Of a stretch of 64,000 bases of DNA, positions 1 through 7,634 are shown piece after piece (the stretch's first letter is position 1; the number at the start of each line of letters is the position of its first letter). The stretch spans positions 868,001 to 932,000 of the forward strand of contig NZ_QPMJ01000002.1 in the NCBI RefSeq assembly GCF_003369835.1, in the 5' to 3' direction. This stretch comes from Halorussus rarus. Its GTDB lineage: Archaea > Halobacteriota > Halobacteria > Halobacteriales > Haladaptataceae. A program made the position numbers and the translations under genes. The notes beneath the pieces are model-generated. The model saw only the letters and a list, made by a program, of their open reading frames with translations, was not told the origin of the DNA and searched no databases.

Positions 1-276
1 CCGACGTACCTCGTGGTTGCGCGCGCTCCCGAGGAGTACGCCGACGAAGGATTCCATCGTCGGCATCCGGGGCTGAACCACCTGGCGTTCCACGCCGAGT
101 CGCGGTCCCACGTCGACGAGACGACCGAGAAGTTGCGAGCGCGCGGGATGAAGATTCTCTACGAGGACGACCACCCCCACGCGGGCGGCCCGGACCACTA
201 CGCGGTCTACTTCGAGGCGCCCGAGCGCGTCAAGGTCGAACTGGTCGCGCCGACGGAGAGTGGAGTCGAGGAGTAA
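1..276 (+). CDS. VOC-family (glyoxalase/dioxygenase fold) protein, 3' part
   Basis: The reading frame is open from the first base, so the start lies outside the window; 91 residues remain. The visible part contains GLNHLAFHAES, a DETTEKLRARG helix and a DHYAVYFEAPERVKVELVAP ending, which is the beta-alpha-beta pattern of the vicinal-oxygen-chelate fold with a candidate metal-ligand His (HLAFH) and Glu (KVELV). Members include glyoxalase I, extradiol dioxygenases and resistance proteins; the substrate cannot be told from this half. It ends 334 bases before the next gene. Confidence 0.75.
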   Translation, partial: PTYLVVARAPEEYADEGFHRRHPGLNHLAFHAESRSHVDETTEKLRARGMKILYEDDHPHAGGPDHYAVYFEAPERVKVELVAPTESGVEE

Positions 277-610
277 TGCTGTGGAGGAACCCGAGGAAGG
301 GAATGACGACTCGTCAGAGCTAGCTACTGCCGTCACCTCTGTCCCGCACAGCCCCGCAACCGCGCCGCGAGCGCGGGCCTCATCCCTCCCCAGCCTCGGC
401 GGTCGCCTGAACGCCGTCGGACAAACCGCGTCCGACGAGCCTGCGCTCACTTCGCTTGCGCAGACGCGACCGCCTCCCTCGCGCGGCCGGTGCGACGAAC
501 GAGCCGTCGCACCGGCGCGCGCCGATTCGGAACCTCGGGACAGTGCGAGACCGAACGTCGAGAACGCGCGAGTCCGAACATTCACGTACGAACGAGCCCG
601 ACCCGGGAGT
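277..610. repeat. Intergenic region holding dispersed haloarchaeal repeat, copy 1
   Basis: No convincing gene lies here, although the frame of the downstream gene stays open through it. The segment from about 320 to 530 (agctactgccgtcacctctg, then cctccccagcctc, then ttcgcttgcgcag, then gcgcgcgcc-like ends) matches in order the regions near 19,835-20,036 and, inverted, near 2,862-2,965. The downstream zinc-ribbon protein starts at 611, where the conserved part begins. Confidence 0.6.
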
Positions 611-1141
611 ATGTACGCCGTCGTTGGGTGTAGCGACTGTCAGGCGCTCAAGATCGTGGAGGGGCGCCCCGAGACCACCCAGTGTCCCCGGTGCGGCAAG
701 CGCCGGAAGTTCGAGAAGCTCAAGAAGTTCGTGGAGACCGACGACGAGGACCACGCTCGCGAGGTCCGGTCCTCGATGCTCGCCAACCGCCAGGGCGAGG
801 GCGAGGCGTTCGCGGAGCTCGACTCCTTCACCGAGATGGAGGCGCGGGTCGACGACGCGGGCGTCTCCGACGAGGAGTTCCTGGAGGCCTCGGGCATCGA
901 CACCGAGGAGGTCGAGGCCGCCGCCGAGCGCGTCGAGAACCGGTCGGCCAGCACGCGCGGCACCTCGCGGAAGGACACCGTGCTGGCGGCGCTTCGCGAC
1001 CTCGACCGGCCGACCGAAGACGAGGTGGTCGAGTACGCCGGGGAGCGCGGCGTCCCGGGCGACTACGTTCGGTCGGCGTTAGAGAAGCTGACCCGCCGGG
1101 GCGAGGTCAGCGAGAGCCGCGGTCGGTATCGATTGCTGTGA
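611..1141 (+). CDS. Zinc-ribbon plus winged-helix protein (DUF5817-like)
   Basis: Encodes 176 residues. The N-terminus carries C7-x2-C10 and C25-P-R-C28-G, a classic four-cysteine zinc ribbon. The C-terminal third (about residues 120-176, beginning DTVLAALRDLDRP) looks like a winged helix, and the middle is acidic and charged. The frame extends upstream to 260, but that part is low-complexity repeat DNA, so the ATG at 611 is chosen. The arrangement resembles a widespread haloarchaeal family that I recall as DUF5817. Its role is unknown; nucleic-acid binding is inferred from the two domains. Confidence 0.75.
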   Translation: MYAVVGCSDCQALKIVEGRPETTQCPRCGKRRKFEKLKKFVETDDEDHAREVRSSMLANRQGEGEAFAELDSFTEMEARVDDAGVSDEEFLEASGIDTEEVEAAAERVENRSASTRGTSRKDTVLAALRDLDRPTEDEVVEYAGERGVPGDYVRSALEKLTRRGEVSESRGRYRLL

Positions 1142-1168
1142 GGGCCGCGCCGTCTCGGTCGCCGGCGC

Positions 1169-1303
1169 TCAGGCCAGTCCCAGCGCCTTCAGCAGCGAGA
1201 CGGCCAGCGTCAGGACGGTCAACAGGAGCTTCAGCAGGCGGAGCGCGCGGGCGAACCGCGAGTCGGTGAGCGACTCCTCGCTCTCGGATGCTGTCGCGGT
1301 CAT
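1169..1303 (-). CDS. Small single-helix hypothetical protein
   Basis: A 44-residue frame starts with MTATASESEE and ends with a hydrophobic, leucine-rich stretch (RLLKLLLTVLTLAVSLLKAL) that could be one membrane-embedded or amphipathic helix. An acidic head plus a hydrophobic tail is common in small haloarchaeal proteins. It is divergent from hmgA with about 300 bases between them and lies tail-to-tail with the zinc-ribbon gene. It is too short for certainty; function unknown. Confidence 0.45.
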   Translation of the reverse strand: MTATASESEESLTDSRFARALRLLKLLLTVLTLAVSLLKALGLA

Positions 1304-1604
1304 GGCTGACGGCCCCCGGCGCCGCGGCGCGGCGTCGGGTAGGGGTGACAGGCCACGAGTCCGGGGTGGAGACCGAATCGAACTCGTCGCCGCGCCGGAA
1401 CGGAGGCGGGCGGTCGGGGCGGGAGTCATCCACCGGCTCCGTCGGCCGCTCGGGGGCCGAGTACGACTATGCGCGAGAGCGCAATAAACCTCGGCCAGAC
1501 GCGCGGTGAAACTAAAAGTGGTCGGAACGGGGGTCACCCCGGCGCGGGAGCGTCGGTCGGCCCGAATGGGAACTGTTAGGGGCCGCCCGGCAAACCGTTC
1601 GGAC
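1304..1604. other. Divergent intergenic region upstream of hmgA
   Basis: About 300 GC-rich bases between the small minus-strand gene and hmgA. Open frames here are short, arginine-rich and not protein-like. It should contain the hmgA promoter, but I see no clear TATA box; the nearest AT-rich patches are at about 1,480 and 1,505. Confidence 0.4.
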
Positions 1605-2837
1605 ATGAGCGACGATGCCGGCTCCGCCGACCCGGACGCCCTCGCCGAGGCAGTCCGGGCGGGCGAACTGCGACTGCACGAACTGGACGACTGCGCCGAC
1701 GCCGAGACCGCCGCGGCGGCCCGGCGGCGCCTGCTAGCGGCCGAGACCGGCGCCGACCTCGACGCCGTCGGCGACCACGCGATCGACGCCGAGCAGGCCG
1801 CCGACGCCAACGTCGAGAACATGGTCGGCGCAGCCCAGATTCCGATGGGCGTCGCCGGTCCCGTCGAGGTCTCGGGCGGCGCCGCGGACGGCGAGTACTA
1901 CCTCCCGCTGGCGACCACCGAGGGCGCGCTGGTCGCGAGCGTCAACCGCGGGCTGTCGGTCGTCACCTCGGCGGGGGGCGCGGACGCCCGCGTCACCAAG
2001 TCGGGGATGACTCGCGCGCCGGTGTTCCGCGTCGCGGGCATCGCGGAGGCTGAGGAGGTCGTCTCGTGGGTAAGCGACCACACCGACGACCTCCGGGAGG
2101 CCGCCGAGTCGACGACCAGCCACGGCGAACTCATCGACGTCGAGCCCTACGTGGTCGGCGACTCGGTCTACCTCCGGTTCGTCTACGACACCAAGGACGC
2201 GATGGGGATGAACATGGCCACCATCGCGACCCGCGAGGCGGCCGACCTGGTCGAGGACGAGACTCCCGCGTCGCTGGTGGCGGTCTCGGGCAACCTCTGC
2301 AGCGACAAGAAGCCCGCCGCCATCAACGCCGTGGAGGGCCGGGGCCGGAGCGTCACCGCGGACGTGACGATTCCGGCCGAGACGGTCCGGGACCGGCTCC
2401 ACACCACGCCCGAGGCCATCGAAGAGGCCAACACCCGGAAGAACCTCGTCGGCTCCGCGAAGGCCGGCAGCCTGGGATTCAACGCCCACGCCGCGAACGT
2501 GGTCGCCGCGGCCTTCCTCGCGACCGGCCAGGACCCCGCGCAGGTCGTCGAGGGCGCCAACGCCATCACGACGGTAGAAGCCCGGGAAGACGAACTGTAC
2601 GCCAGCGTGAGCCTCGCCAGCCTGGAGGTCGGCACGGTCGGCGGGGGCACGAAGCTCGGGACCCAGTCGGAGGCGCTGGACCTGCTAGGCCTCCGGGGCG
2701 GCGGCGACCCCGCCGGCAGCAACGCCGACGCGCTCGCCGAGATTATCGCCGTGGGCGCGCTCGCCGGCGAACTCTCGCTGCTCGCGGCGCTGGCCTCCCG
2801 GCACCTGTCGAGCGCTCACGAGGACCTGGGCCGGTAG
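1605..2837 (+). CDS. hmgA: 3-hydroxy-3-methylglutaryl-CoA reductase (class I)
   Basis: Encodes 410 residues, the usual haloarchaeal length. It reduces HMG-CoA to mevalonate with NADPH, the committed step toward isoprenoid membrane lipids and carotenoids. Visible signatures: ENMVGAAQIPMGVAGP (from residue 71), TEGALVASVNRG with the catalytic Glu, DAMGMNMAT with the catalytic Asp and dinucleotide contact, SDKKPAAIN with the catalytic Lys, GTVGGGTKL, and a C-terminal HLSSAHEDL with the catalytic His. The open frame begins at 1506, but the ATG at 1605 is where family similarity starts. In haloarchaea this enzyme is the target of statins, so it is an essential gene. Confidence 0.97.
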   Translation: MSDDAGSADPDALAEAVRAGELRLHELDDCADAETAAAARRRLLAAETGADLDAVGDHAIDAEQAADANVENMVGAAQIPMGVAGPVEVSGGAADGEYYLPLATTEGALVASVNRGLSVVTSAGGADARVTKSGMTRAPVFRVAGIAEAEEVVSWVSDHTDDLREAAESTTSHGELIDVEPYVVGDSVYLRFVYDTKDAMGMNMATIATREAADLVEDETPASLVAVSGNLCSDKKPAAINAVEGRGRSVTADVTIPAETVRDRLHTTPEAIEEANTRKNLVGSAKAGSLGFNAHAANVVAAAFLATGQDPAQVVEGANAITTVEAREDELYASVSLASLEVGTVGGGTKLGTQSEALDLLGLRGGGDPAGSNADALAEIIAVGALAGELSLLAALASRHLSSAHEDLGR

Positions 2838-2861
2838 GCAATCGGGAATCAAACCACTCGG

Positions 2862-2965
2862 CGCGCGCTAGCGGCCCCTCGTGGGCCGCCACGCCGCGCG
2901 AGGGACGAGTGAGCGAAGCGAACGAGGAGGCTGGGGAGGCGTGAGGTCTGCGGTTGCAGTGCTGC
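2862..2965 (-). repeat. Dispersed haloarchaeal intergenic repeat, copy 2 (inverted)
   Basis: Reads on the minus strand as gcaaccgcagacctcacgcc, cctccccagcctcc, ttcgcttcgctcac and gcgcgcgcc, the same order as the plus-strand copies near 320-530 and 19,835-20,036. It directly follows the hmgA stop. No coding potential is apparent. Confidence 0.6.
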
Positions 2966-2974
2966 GGGGTGGAT

Positions 2975-3157
2975 GAAAGGGGCCGCCCGGTCGCGTCCGG
3001 AGGACGTGGTCGTCTCAGCGACAGCTATCCGAGGCGACCGGAGGGAGCCGAGGATATGTCGCTGAGACGACCGCGACCGGGCGGGGGCTTTCCGGGCGTT
3101 CTTGATTCAGCTGGAATCGACTCGTAGCGACCGGGCGGGGGCTTTCGGAGCGTTCTT
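2975..3157. repeat. Large nested inverted repeat with a direct-repeat tail
   Basis: The outer arms 2975-2995 and 3072-3092 are nearly complementary (gaaag...cgcccggtcgcg against cgcgaccgggcgggggcttt). The inner arms 3009-3023 (GTCGTCTCAGCGACA) and 3057-3071 are perfect 15-base complements. A 31-base unit starting gcgaccgggcgggggctttc at 3073-3103 recurs at 3127-3157 with two or three changes. The transcript could fold into a long hairpin. It may be a non-coding RNA, a processing site or a miniature mobile element. Confidence 0.6.
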
Positions 3158-3249
3158 CACCACGTCGTCGCCGTCAATCGACACCGAACCACCGATTTCT
3201 CTCCCATCCGGTAGCCACAAGAGCGCCGAGTCCCAACCCCCACGTAGCA

Positions 3250-3573
3250 ATGGCCTCAGTCGCGACGGTCTTCGGGTTCCTGCTCATCATGGTCGTCAAC
3301 ACCGTGCTGGCGGCGGTCGCCATCCGGTTCTTCCGCCTCCGGCTCTCGACGGACTGGGGAGCCGTGGTGTACACCGCCGTCCTCATCCCGCTGCTGTACC
3401 TCGCCACCACCATCCTGCTCTCGGGATTCGTCGGCTTCGGCGGCAGCGGCGTCCGGGACAGGGGGACCGCCCTCATCCTGGTCTGGGTCCTGCCGTTCAC
3501 GCTCGCGGTGTCGCTGGACGTCTTCTGGATGCCCTCGCCCGAGGAAGTGGACCTGCCCGACCAGGCGAGCTGA
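3250..3573 (+). CDS. Small three-helix membrane protein
   Basis: Encodes 107 residues with hydrophobic segments at about 5-27, 38-60 and 73-92, followed by a short acidic tail (SPEEVDLPDQAS). It lies 114 bases upstream of the ribose-1,5-bisphosphate isomerase gene in the same direction. I do not recognise a functional family; it looks like a conserved haloarchaeal membrane protein. Confidence 0.7.
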   Translation: MASVATVFGFLLIMVVNTVLAAVAIRFFRLRLSTDWGAVVYTAVLIPLLYLATTILLSGFVGFGGSGVRDRGTALILVWVLPFTLAVSLDVFWMPSPEEVDLPDQAS

Positions 3574-3687
3574 CGCCCCGCCGCCGGCCCCTCGGCGTGG
3601 ACCCACGCGGCCATCGAATCGACCGTCTCGCCGCCGCGACCGGAGAGACCCGTTCGTTTTTCCCGCCCTGGCCCGTACGTCGCGGCA

Positions 3688-4668
3688 ATGAGCCGGACCG
3701 ACCCCGACCTTCACGAGAGCGTCGAGGAGGCCGCCGCCGACATCGCCAGCATGGAGATCCGGGGCGCGGCCACCATCGCCGACGCCGCGGCCGAGGCGCT
3801 GGCAGCGCAGGCCGAGGACAGCGCCGCCGACGACCCCGAGGCGTTCCGGGCGGAGATGCGGGCGGCCGCCCGCCGACTCCGGGAGACCAGACCGACCGCG
3901 GTCAGCCTGCCGAACGCGCTGCGGTACGTCCTCCGCGGGATGGAGGGGAGCACGGTCGACGAGCTCCGCGAGAGCGTGGTCGACAGCGCCGCGGAGTTCC
4001 GGCGGGAGCTCGACCAGGCCCAGGCCAACCTCGGGCGCATCGGCGCGAACCGCCTCCGGGACGGCGACACCGTGATGACCCACTGCCACTCGACCGACGC
4101 GCTATCGTGCGTCGAGCGGGCCCTCGACCAGGGCAAGGACATCTCGGCCATCGTCAAGGAGACCCGGCCGCGCAAGCAGGGCCACATCACCGCCCGCCAG
4201 CTCCGGGAGTGGGACGTGCCCGTGACCCTGGTCGTGGACAACGCCGCCCGCCGGTACCTCGACGACGCCGACCACGTGCTCGTCGGGGCCGACTCCATCG
4301 CGGCCGACGGCTCGGTCATCAACAAGGTCGGGACCTCCGGACTGGCCGTCAACGCCCGCGAGCGCGGCGTCCCCATCATGGTCGCGGCCCAGACGCTGAA
4401 GCTCCACCCCGACACGATGACCGGTCACACCGTCGAGATAGAGATGCGCGACGAGCGCGAGGTGCTGACCGAGGCGGAGGAGGCCGAGATAAACGGCGAC
4501 GCTGACGCCGATGGCCTCACGGTCGAGAACCCCGCGTTCGACGTGACGCCGCCGCGGTACGTCGACGCCATCGTGACCGAGCGGGGCCAGTTCCCGCCCG
4601 AGAGCATCGTGACGCTGATGCGCGAGTTGTTCGGCGACCAGCAGGGCAGCGAGCCCTGGGAGGAGTAG
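3688..4668 (+). CDS. Ribose-1,5-bisphosphate isomerase (eIF2B-like family)
   Basis: Encodes 326 residues related to eIF2B alpha subunits. The family converts ribose-1,5-bisphosphate to ribulose-1,5-bisphosphate in the archaeal nucleoside/AMP pentose-bisphosphate pathway. Visible features: the helical N-terminus with MEIRGAATIADAAAEAL, then DTVMTHCHSTDALSCVERA with the conserved Cys, KETRPRKQGHITARQL, LVGADSIAADGSVINKVGTSGLA with the conserved Asp, and a C-terminal NPAFDVTPPRYVDAIVTERG. The last is typical of R15P isomerases rather than methylthioribose-1-phosphate isomerase. The RuBisCO and AMP phosphorylase partners are not in this window. Confidence 0.92.
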   Translation: MSRTDPDLHESVEEAAADIASMEIRGAATIADAAAEALAAQAEDSAADDPEAFRAEMRAAARRLRETRPTAVSLPNALRYVLRGMEGSTVDELRESVVDSAAEFRRELDQAQANLGRIGANRLRDGDTVMTHCHSTDALSCVERALDQGKDISAIVKETRPRKQGHITARQLREWDVPVTLVVDNAARRYLDDADHVLVGADSIAADGSVINKVGTSGLAVNARERGVPIMVAAQTLKLHPDTMTGHTVEIEMRDEREVLTEAEEAEINGDADADGLTVENPAFDVTPPRYVDAIVTERGQFPPESIVTLMRELFGDQQGSEPWEE

Positions 4669-4770
4669 GCGAAACGCCCGGTTGACCGGCGGCGGCCCAC
4701 CGAATCCCTCGTTTCGCCGGCGGATTCGCCCGGATAACTTTCAGTCGCAGCGTCGTCGTCCCGGCGAGCC

Positions 4771-5352
4771 ATGAACGAGCCAGAGCGACGCCGGTTCCTC
4801 AGGACCGCGCTCGCGGGCGCGGGCCTCGCGCTGGCCGGCAGCGCGGCCGGCCAGGAGACCACGACCGCAGGCGAGGAGACGAACGGGGGCGACCGGACGA
4901 CGACCGCGGACGGCGAGACGGCCACCTCGGACGGCGAGGAGACCACCAACGCAGCGCCGGACGCCGACGCGGGGCTCGTCACCGTCTCGAGCACCGAGAG
5001 CGTGGGCGCGACCGTCGAGCGCATCGAGGAGGACATCGAGGACAACGACGACCTCATCCTCGTGACGACGGTCGACCACGCGGGGAACGCCCGGAACGCC
5101 GGCCTCGACCTGCGTCCGACGACGCTGATCCTGTTCGGGAACCCCAACCTGGGGACGCAGTTGATGCAGGCGTCCCGGACCGCGGGCATCGACCTGCCCC
5201 AGAAGCTGCTGGTCTGGGCGGCCGAGGACGGGACGGCGAACGTGACCTACAACGACCCGCAGTGGCTCGCCGAGCGCCACGACATCGAGGGCCAGGAGGA
5301 CGTGGTGGGCACTATCGCCGCCGCGCTGGAGAGCCTGGCGACCGGGCGGTGA
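4771..5352 (+). CDS. Tat-exported DUF302 protein
   Basis: Encodes 193 residues. The N-terminus ERRRFLRTALAGAGLALAGS is a twin-arginine signal, so the protein is exported folded. A low-complexity Thr/Glu/Gly linker follows to about residue 70, then a DUF302 domain (VERIEEDIEDNDDLILVTTV, RPTTLILFGNPNLGTQLMQA, LLVWAAEDG). DUF302 proteins are small alpha/beta proteins of unclear function that sometimes bind ligands or heme. No lipobox Cys is visible, so it is probably secreted or anchored by its uncleaved signal. Confidence 0.85.
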   Translation: MNEPERRRFLRTALAGAGLALAGSAAGQETTTAGEETNGGDRTTTADGETATSDGEETTNAAPDADAGLVTVSSTESVGATVERIEEDIEDNDDLILVTTVDHAGNARNAGLDLRPTTLILFGNPNLGTQLMQASRTAGIDLPQKLLVWAAEDGTANVTYNDPQWLAERHDIEGQEDVVGTIAAALESLATGR

Positions 5353-5433
5353 GACCCCGACTCGACGCCGTCCCCTCCGTCGATTTCCGCGGCCGTTCCA
5401 TTCTTCGGTGTCGGTCGGCTAGCCGGTCCCGCC

Positions 5434-5622
5434 GTGCTTGGACAAGACACTTCCGAGAAGCGGTCGCACGCGGGACGGAATTCGATAGTCGACGACTTTC
5501 TGCGGACCGAGAACAGCACCAGCCGCGACGCCGAGTGCGAACTCTGCGAGTCGACGACGGTGACCCAGGTGGAGTACGGCATCCGGGTGTGCCAGACCTG
5601 CGAGCGGACCTACCTTCCCTGA
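5434..5622 (+). CDS. Small zinc-ribbon-like protein
   Basis: Encodes 62 residues from a GTG start. Two cysteine pairs, CELC and CQTC, are separated by 15 residues, which fits the CPxCG-type small zinc-finger proteins common in haloarchaea. The N-terminal half is polar and the C-terminus (CERTYLP) ends at the fold. It is convergent with the ABC permease gene. Function unknown; such proteins are often regulatory adaptors. Confidence 0.6.
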   Translation: MLGQDTSEKRSHAGRNSIVDDFLRTENSTSRDAECELCESTTVTQVEYGIRVCQTCERTYLP

Positions 5623-5720
5623 CCCCGCAGTTCTCCCGCAGCCGTCGGACGAACCGCTCCGCGCGGGAAACGCACACCGGGACGCCGCCCGGCTGACCCC
5701 CTTCGAGCCGACCCCGATCC

Positions 5721-6503
5721 TCAGTCGGTCAGCCCGTAGCCGCGCTTGAACAGCGCGACGTCGAGCGCGATGACCGCCGCGGTCAGCGCCGAGAGGACCG
5801 CCAGCGACCAGTTCGGGTCGACCTCCGAGACGCCCAGGAAGCCGTACCGGACGCCGTTGACCATGTACACCATCGGGTTGAGCATCGAGAGCTCCTGGTA
5901 CGGCGAGGGGAGCTCGCGGACCGCGTAGAACACGCCGCCGAAGAACACCAGCGGGCGGACGATGAACTGGTTCATCATGGTGAGGTTGTCCCAGTCGTCG
6001 GCCCACAGCCCGCCGACCACGCCGAAGCTCGAGAACAGCAGCGTGATGACCAGCGCGAACGCGACCAGGTAGCCCGGCCGGGCGACCCCGACCGGCGTGA
6101 AGAACGCGCCGATGACCGCGATGAGGCTCCCGACCAGCAGGCCCCGGGTCGCGCCCGCGACGATGTAGGCGACCACCATCCGGGAGTAGGACATCGGCGA
6201 GGTCAGCGTCTCCTCGATGTAGTCGTTCCAGCGCCCGTGGAAGATGGAGAACGAGGCGTTCTCGAAGGCGTTCGCGATGGCGCCCAGCACCACGAGCCCC
6301 GGCAGGATGAACAGGATGTACGGGATGGGCTCGCCGCCGAGGCTGACCCCGCCCACGCGGTCGCCCAGGATGACCCCGAACACCGAGAAGTACAGCACGT
6401 TAGTCACGAACGGCGGGACGAAGGTGTTTCGCGGCCGCCGGAGGAACCGCAGGATCTCCCGGCGGGCGAGCGTCTTGAAGCCGGTGAGGCCCGAGAGATT
6501 CAC
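5721..6503 (-). CDS. ABC-2 type transporter permease
   Basis: Encodes 260 residues with about six hydrophobic segments. The N-terminus TLARREILRFLRRPRNTFVP and the central GRWNDYIEETLTSPMSYSRM motif are typical of ABC-2 permeases (NodJ/DrrB type). It is the membrane half of an exporter with the upstream ATPase: the start codon overlaps the ATPase stop by 4 bases, so the two are translationally coupled. The substrate is unknown. Confidence 0.92.
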   Translation of the reverse strand: MNLSGLTGFKTLARREILRFLRRPRNTFVPPFVTNVLYFSVFGVILGDRVGGVSLGGEPIPYILFILPGLVVLGAIANAFENASFSIFHGRWNDYIEETLTSPMSYSRMVVAYIVAGATRGLLVGSLIAVIGAFFTPVGVARPGYLVAFALVITLLFSSFGVVGGLWADDWDNLTMMNQFIVRPLVFFGGVFYAVRELPSPYQELSMLNPMVYMVNGVRYGFLGVSEVDPNWSLAVLSALTAAVIALDVALFKRGYGLTD

Positions 6504-7582
6504 GCCGAGTCACCTCCCGCCTCCGAGCCGGACGCCCCCGCGGCGTCCGACGATTCCACGCCGGCGTCGGTCCCGGACCCGTCGCGGTCGGTTCCGACCT
6601 CGCCGCCGTCGGTCGCCGGGACCGCCTCGGCCGACTGCTCGCTGCCGCCCTCTCGGGTCATGTCGACGAACACCTCCTCCAGGGAGGTCCGGGAGATGTC
6701 GAAGTCGACGATCTCGTGGCCGGCGCGGTCGAGCGCCCGGACCAGGTCGGGGGCGACCAGCCCGCCCTGCGTGGCGGTGACGACCAGTTGGTCGCCGTCG
6801 AGGTCGACGCTCTCGACCCGGCCCTCGCGCTCGCCGGCCGACAGCGTCGGCAGGTCGGGCGCGGTCGCGGGCGCGTCGCGGAGCGTGACCCGAATTTTGT
6901 CGGGGCCGCGGTCCATCAGCTCCTCGGGGCTCGCCACCGTGAGCAGGTTCCCCGAGTCGAGGATGGCCACCTCGTCGCAGAGCCGCTCGGCCTCCTCGAT
7001 GTAGTGGGTGGTGAGCAGGATGGTGGTGCCCGACTCGTTGAGCTCGGTGATGAGGTCCCAGAGGTCGTGGCGCAGTTGCACGTCGACGCCCGCGGTCGGT
7101 TCGTCCAGAATCAGGAGGTCGGGGTCGGTGATGAGCGCCCGCGCCAGCATGAACCGGCGCTTCATCCCGCCCGACAGCCAGTTGAACCGGGTGTCGCGCT
7201 TCTCGTAGATGCCGACCTTCCGGAGCACCTCGTCGGCGCGCTCGCCGGCCTCGTCGGCCGGGATCCCGTGGTAGCCCGCCTTGTGCTCCAGCACCTCGCG
7301 GATGGGGAAGAAGTGGTCGACGTTGAACTCCTGGGGCGCGAGCCCGATGGCGTCGCGGGCCTCGCGGTAGTCGGCCTCGACGTCGTGGCCGAACACCGCG
7401 GCCCGGCCGCCGGTCCGACGGACCAGCCCCACGAGGATGTTGATGAACGTGGTCTTGCCGGCCCCGTTCGGTCCCAGCAGGCCGAAGAAGCTCCCCTCCG
7501 GCACCGACAGCGACACTCCGTCCAGCGCCTGGACCCCGTCGTAGCGCTTCCGGAGGTCCTCGACTTCGATGGCGGCGGTCAT
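6500..7582 (-). CDS. ABC-2 type transporter ATP-binding protein
   Basis: Encodes 360 residues. Walker A GPNGAGKT lies at residues 37-44, the Q-loop is near LAPQEFN, the signature LSGGMKRR and Walker B LLILDEPTAGVD are near residues 140-165, and the H-loop is TTHYIEEAE. The DrrA-like C-terminal domain is followed by an unusually long acidic Ser/Gly/Asp tail of about 45 residues, typical of haloarchaeal salt adaptation. It is first gene of a two-gene operon with the permease. Confidence 0.95.
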   Translation of the reverse strand: MTAAIEVEDLRKRYDGVQALDGVSLSVPEGSFFGLLGPNGAGKTTFINILVGLVRRTGGRAAVFGHDVEADYREARDAIGLAPQEFNVDHFFPIREVLEHKAGYHGIPADEAGERADEVLRKVGIYEKRDTRFNWLSGGMKRRFMLARALITDPDLLILDEPTAGVDVQLRHDLWDLITELNESGTTILLTTHYIEEAERLCDEVAILDSGNLLTVASPEELMDRGPDKIRVTLRDAPATAPDLPTLSAGEREGRVESVDLDGDQLVVTATQGGLVAPDLVRALDRAGHEIVDFDISRTSLEEVFVDMTREGGSEQSAEAVPATDGGEVGTDRDGSGTDAGVESSDAAGASGSEAGGDSA

Positions 7583-7634
7583 CGGCGGAACGTAGGCAAC
7601 TCCGAGCGAAAAGGGCGTTGGTAGCGGTCGGCCG

